Source: Ruminococcus sp.
GTDB taxonomy: Bacteria; Bacillota; Clostridia; Oscillospirales; Ruminococcaceae
DNA: 15,908 bases
Assembly (NCBI GenBank): GCA_031262625.1
Contig: JAISHJ010000024.1
Coordinates: forward strand, 1 to 15,908
Reading direction: 5' to 3'
Of the stretch, positions 14,250 through 15,908 are shown piece after piece. How positions within the stretch are numbered: position 1 is the first letter of the stretch; every line of letters starts with the position of its first letter. Made by a program: the position numbers and the translations under genes. A model generated the notes under the pieces. That model searched no databases. It saw only the letters and a list, made by a program, of their open reading frames with translations, and was not told where the DNA came from.

Positions 14250-15575
14250 TCAATCGTTCCGAAATCCTAAAAGGTCAAGATCGAGTGTCTCTGTAATACG
14301 AACCGTTACATAGTCGCCGGGGTAGGGTTTATTATGTTCTTCTGTTGTGAAAAATATCTTGCCGTCTATATCGGGAGCATCCATGTAAGAACGTCCGAAG
14401 AAGCACTCAGCGTAGCGGTCAAAGCCTTCTGTCAGAACAACGAGTTCGCTGTCAAGGTATTTATTGTTATTTTGCCCCATAATTACGCTTTGAGTATCTG
14501 TGATTATTTCTGCGCGCTTAAGCTTAATTTCATCGTCAATTTGGTCGGGGAATGAAGCGGCAGGCGTTCCTTCTTCGGCTGAATATGGGAAACAACCGAG
14601 CCTGTCAAACTTCATATCGCTTACAAATTCACAAAGGCAGCTAAACTTTTCGTCGGTTTCGCCGGGAAAGCCTGTAATAAGCGTGGTGCGAAGGATTATT
14701 CCGGGAATTTTTGCACGTAGCCCCGCTATAAGTGCGCGAAGGCTCTGTTCATCGCCCGGACGATTCATACGCTGTAAAATTTCACCGTCGCAGTGTTGGA
14801 TGGGAATATCAAGATATTTTACAATTTTGTCGGTTTTATTAATCGTGTCAATAAGTTTATCGGTAATTCTTTCAGGGTAGCAGTAAAGCAGACGAATCCA
14901 CTGTATACCGCTTATTTCCGCGATTTTTTCGAGAAGTTCCGGGAGTTTACATTCGCCGTATAAGTCTTCCCCGTAACGAGTAATATCCTGAGCGATTATA
15001 TTAAGTTCCTTAACTCCGCTTTTAGCAAGTTCCGCCGCTTCACTAACGAGCGTTTCCATAGGAACGCTTCGCATCTTTCCGCGGATTTGAGGAATTGCGC
15101 AATATGTACAGCAGTTGTCACAGCCTTCGGCAATTTTAAGGTAAGAGATAAAGCTTAAAGTGCCGGAAATGCGCCCTCCCGACAGCGGAAGGTTACATTT
15201 ATCGCCCATCATCAGCTTAGGCGAATCGTCAAGAGAAGCAATTATCTCTGCGATTTTATCCTCCGACCCAAGCCCTACAACAGCATCAACTTCGGGAAAT
15301 TCGGTTAAGAGTTCCTTATTATAACGCTCTGCAAGACAGCCGGTAACAACGATGCGTTTAACTTTTCCCTCTTTTTTAAGCGCTGTGAATTCAAGTATCG
15401 TTTCGATAGCTTCTTCTTTTGCGGACTGTATAAATCCGCAGGTATTAATTATCGCAACATCTGAAAGCGCCGCATCAGCTTCAAGAGCAAAACCGCCGTG
15501 AAGCTTATAGAGCATACGCTCCGAATCAACTAAATTTTTAGAACAGCCGAGTGATACAATACCGACCTTAACCAT
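14250..15575 (-). CDS. rimO: Ribosomal protein uS12 (Asp89) methylthiotransferase
   Basis: This 441-residue radical-SAM enzyme adds a methylthio group to a conserved aspartate of ribosomal protein uS12. The N-terminal UPF0004 domain has three cluster cysteines, C11 (SLGCSKNLVDSE), C46 (NTCGF) and C80 (TGCLAERY). The radical-SAM motif is C152, C156 and C159 (CDNCCTYC), with an extra cysteine, C155, where relatives usually have Arg. FISYLKIAEGC and RGKMRS flank it, as in RimO rather than MiaB. The C-terminal part (about 375-441) is a TRAM-like domain. Its length is normal. The ATG has only a modest AGG 7 bases upstream. It lies between mreB and pgsA on the same strand. Confidence 0.96.
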   Translation of the reverse strand: MVKVGIVSLGCSKNLVDSERMLYKLHGGFALEADAALSDVAIINTCGFIQSAKEEAIETILEFTALKKEGKVKRIVVTGCLAERYNKELLTEFPEVDAVVGLGSEDKIAEIIASLDDSPKLMMGDKCNLPLSGGRISGTLSFISYLKIAEGCDNCCTYCAIPQIRGKMRSVPMETLVSEAAELAKSGVKELNIIAQDITRYGEDLYGECKLPELLEKIAEISGIQWIRLLYCYPERITDKLIDTINKTDKIVKYLDIPIQHCDGEILQRMNRPGDEQSLRALIAGLRAKIPGIILRTTLITGFPGETDEKFSCLCEFVSDMKFDRLGCFPYSAEEGTPAASFPDQIDDEIKLKRAEIITDTQSVIMGQNNNKYLDSELVVLTEGFDRYAECFFGRSYMDAPDIDGKIFFTTEEHNKPYPGDYVTVRITETLDLDLLGFRND

Positions 15576-15620
15576 AAAAACCTATCCTGTATAATAACAT
15601 TAGTAATTCCGCGCGAAGCG

Positions 15621-15679
15621 TTTTGTCCTCTGTCCTGCCGATTTTGTCCTTTGTACCCACGCAGTACGTTGCACCCACG
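15621..15679. repeat. Short direct repeats in the mreB-rimO spacer
   Basis: In the 111-base gap, TTTTGTCCT occurs at 15621-15629 and 15642-15650 with a further TGTCCT at 15631-15636, and ACCCACG occurs at 15655-15661 and 15673-15679. These are low-complexity, imperfect repeats, and I recognise no regulator for them. There is no terminator hairpin with a T-run after the mreB stop, so read-through into rimO is possible. Confidence 0.5.
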
Positions 15680-15686
15680 TTGTCAA

Positions 15687-15908
15687 CTATTTTAACATTG
15701 AGATGTATTCAAACCCGTCAAGCAGGCTTTCAATCTTTGTGAATGCCGCCATAGCACCGTTTGCTACGCAGTCAAGAGGTTTTTTTGCCACCGTACAGGG
15801 CGCATGAAGTTCGGTGGTGAGGTATTCAGGTAAACCGCCGAGGAGTGCGCCGCCCCCGGTAAGGTATATTCCGTTTTCAAATATATCCGCCACAAGTTCG
15901 GGCGGTGT
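15687..15908 (-). CDS. mreB: Rod shape-determining protein MreB/Mbl, C-terminal end (partial)
   Basis: The frame is open to the right edge and gives the last 73 residues of an actin-like MreB-family protein. TPPELVADIFENGIYLTGGG at the start of the fragment is the conserved family segment near the C-terminus, with the nucleotide-binding LTGGGALL. KKPLDCVANGAMAA follows, matching the PLxCVAxG motif. MreB filaments guide lateral cell-wall synthesis at the inner face of the membrane. The N-terminal part is outside the window. Whether this is MreB, Mbl or MreBH cannot be told from the fragment. It stops with TAG at 15687-15689, 111 bases before the rimO start. Confidence 0.93.
   Translation of the reverse strand, partial: TPPELVADIFENGIYLTGGGALLGGLPEYLTTELHAPCTVAKKPLDCVANGAMAAFTKIESLLDGFEYISMLK

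Noticed and set aside
15658..15686. TTGACA right after the mreB stop as a rimO promoter
   Set aside because: At 17-base spacing the -10 position reads TGCGTG, which is not a usable -10. I found no other -10 nearby.

Overview
The window looks like chromosomal DNA from an anaerobic, spore-forming, fermentative member of the Clostridia (Bacillota). The evidence is a GerA-type spore germination receptor operon, a clostridial 2[4Fe-4S] ferredoxin, acetate kinase, a DUF896 (YnzC-like) protein, AGGAGG-type ribosome binding sites and AT-rich sigma-A promoters. An Oscillospiraceae/Ruminococcaceae-like gut anaerobe is my guess; the sequence alone does not prove it. There are no rRNA or tRNA genes, CRISPR arrays, transposases or phage genes that I can see.

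Layout. (a) 1-4979, minus strand: an operon with a near-consensus promoter and a structured leader of about 125 nt. It encodes a dynamin-like GTPase with a hydrophobic membrane segment (682 aa), an M48-metalloprotease-like protein whose zinc site is destroyed, and a second, different dynamin-like GTPase that runs off the left edge. (b) 4992-6026, minus: a Gfo/Idh/MocA oxidoreductase with its own extended -10 promoter. (c) 6067-9664, plus: a gerA-type operon of A, B and C subunits with overlapping ends, closed by a bidirectional terminator. (d) 9674-9935, minus: a small ferredoxin gene with its own promoter. (e) 10016-11149, minus: carboxynorspermidine decarboxylase, preceded by a perfect 19-bp inverted repeat. 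(f) 11411-12913, minus: acetate kinase overlapping a DUF896 gene, with an extended -10 promoter and Rex-like half sites. (g) 12959-15908, minus: Sfp-type phosphopantetheinyl transferase, PgsA, RimO and the C-terminal end of MreB, a housekeeping cluster for envelope and ribosome modification.

How the genes fit together. Most of the window is housekeeping or sporulation-related. The exception is the dynamin / dead-M48 / dynamin operon. Bacterial dynamins often occur as pairs that form hetero-oligomers on membranes, and a catalytically dead protease fold translated between them could be an adaptor or regulator. Its exact role cannot be read from the sequence. It is the best candidate here for an undescribed system, possibly in membrane remodelling, repair or phage tolerance.

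No gene-free stretch exceeds 300 bases. The largest gap, 11150-11410, holds the inverted repeat and a low-complexity spacer.
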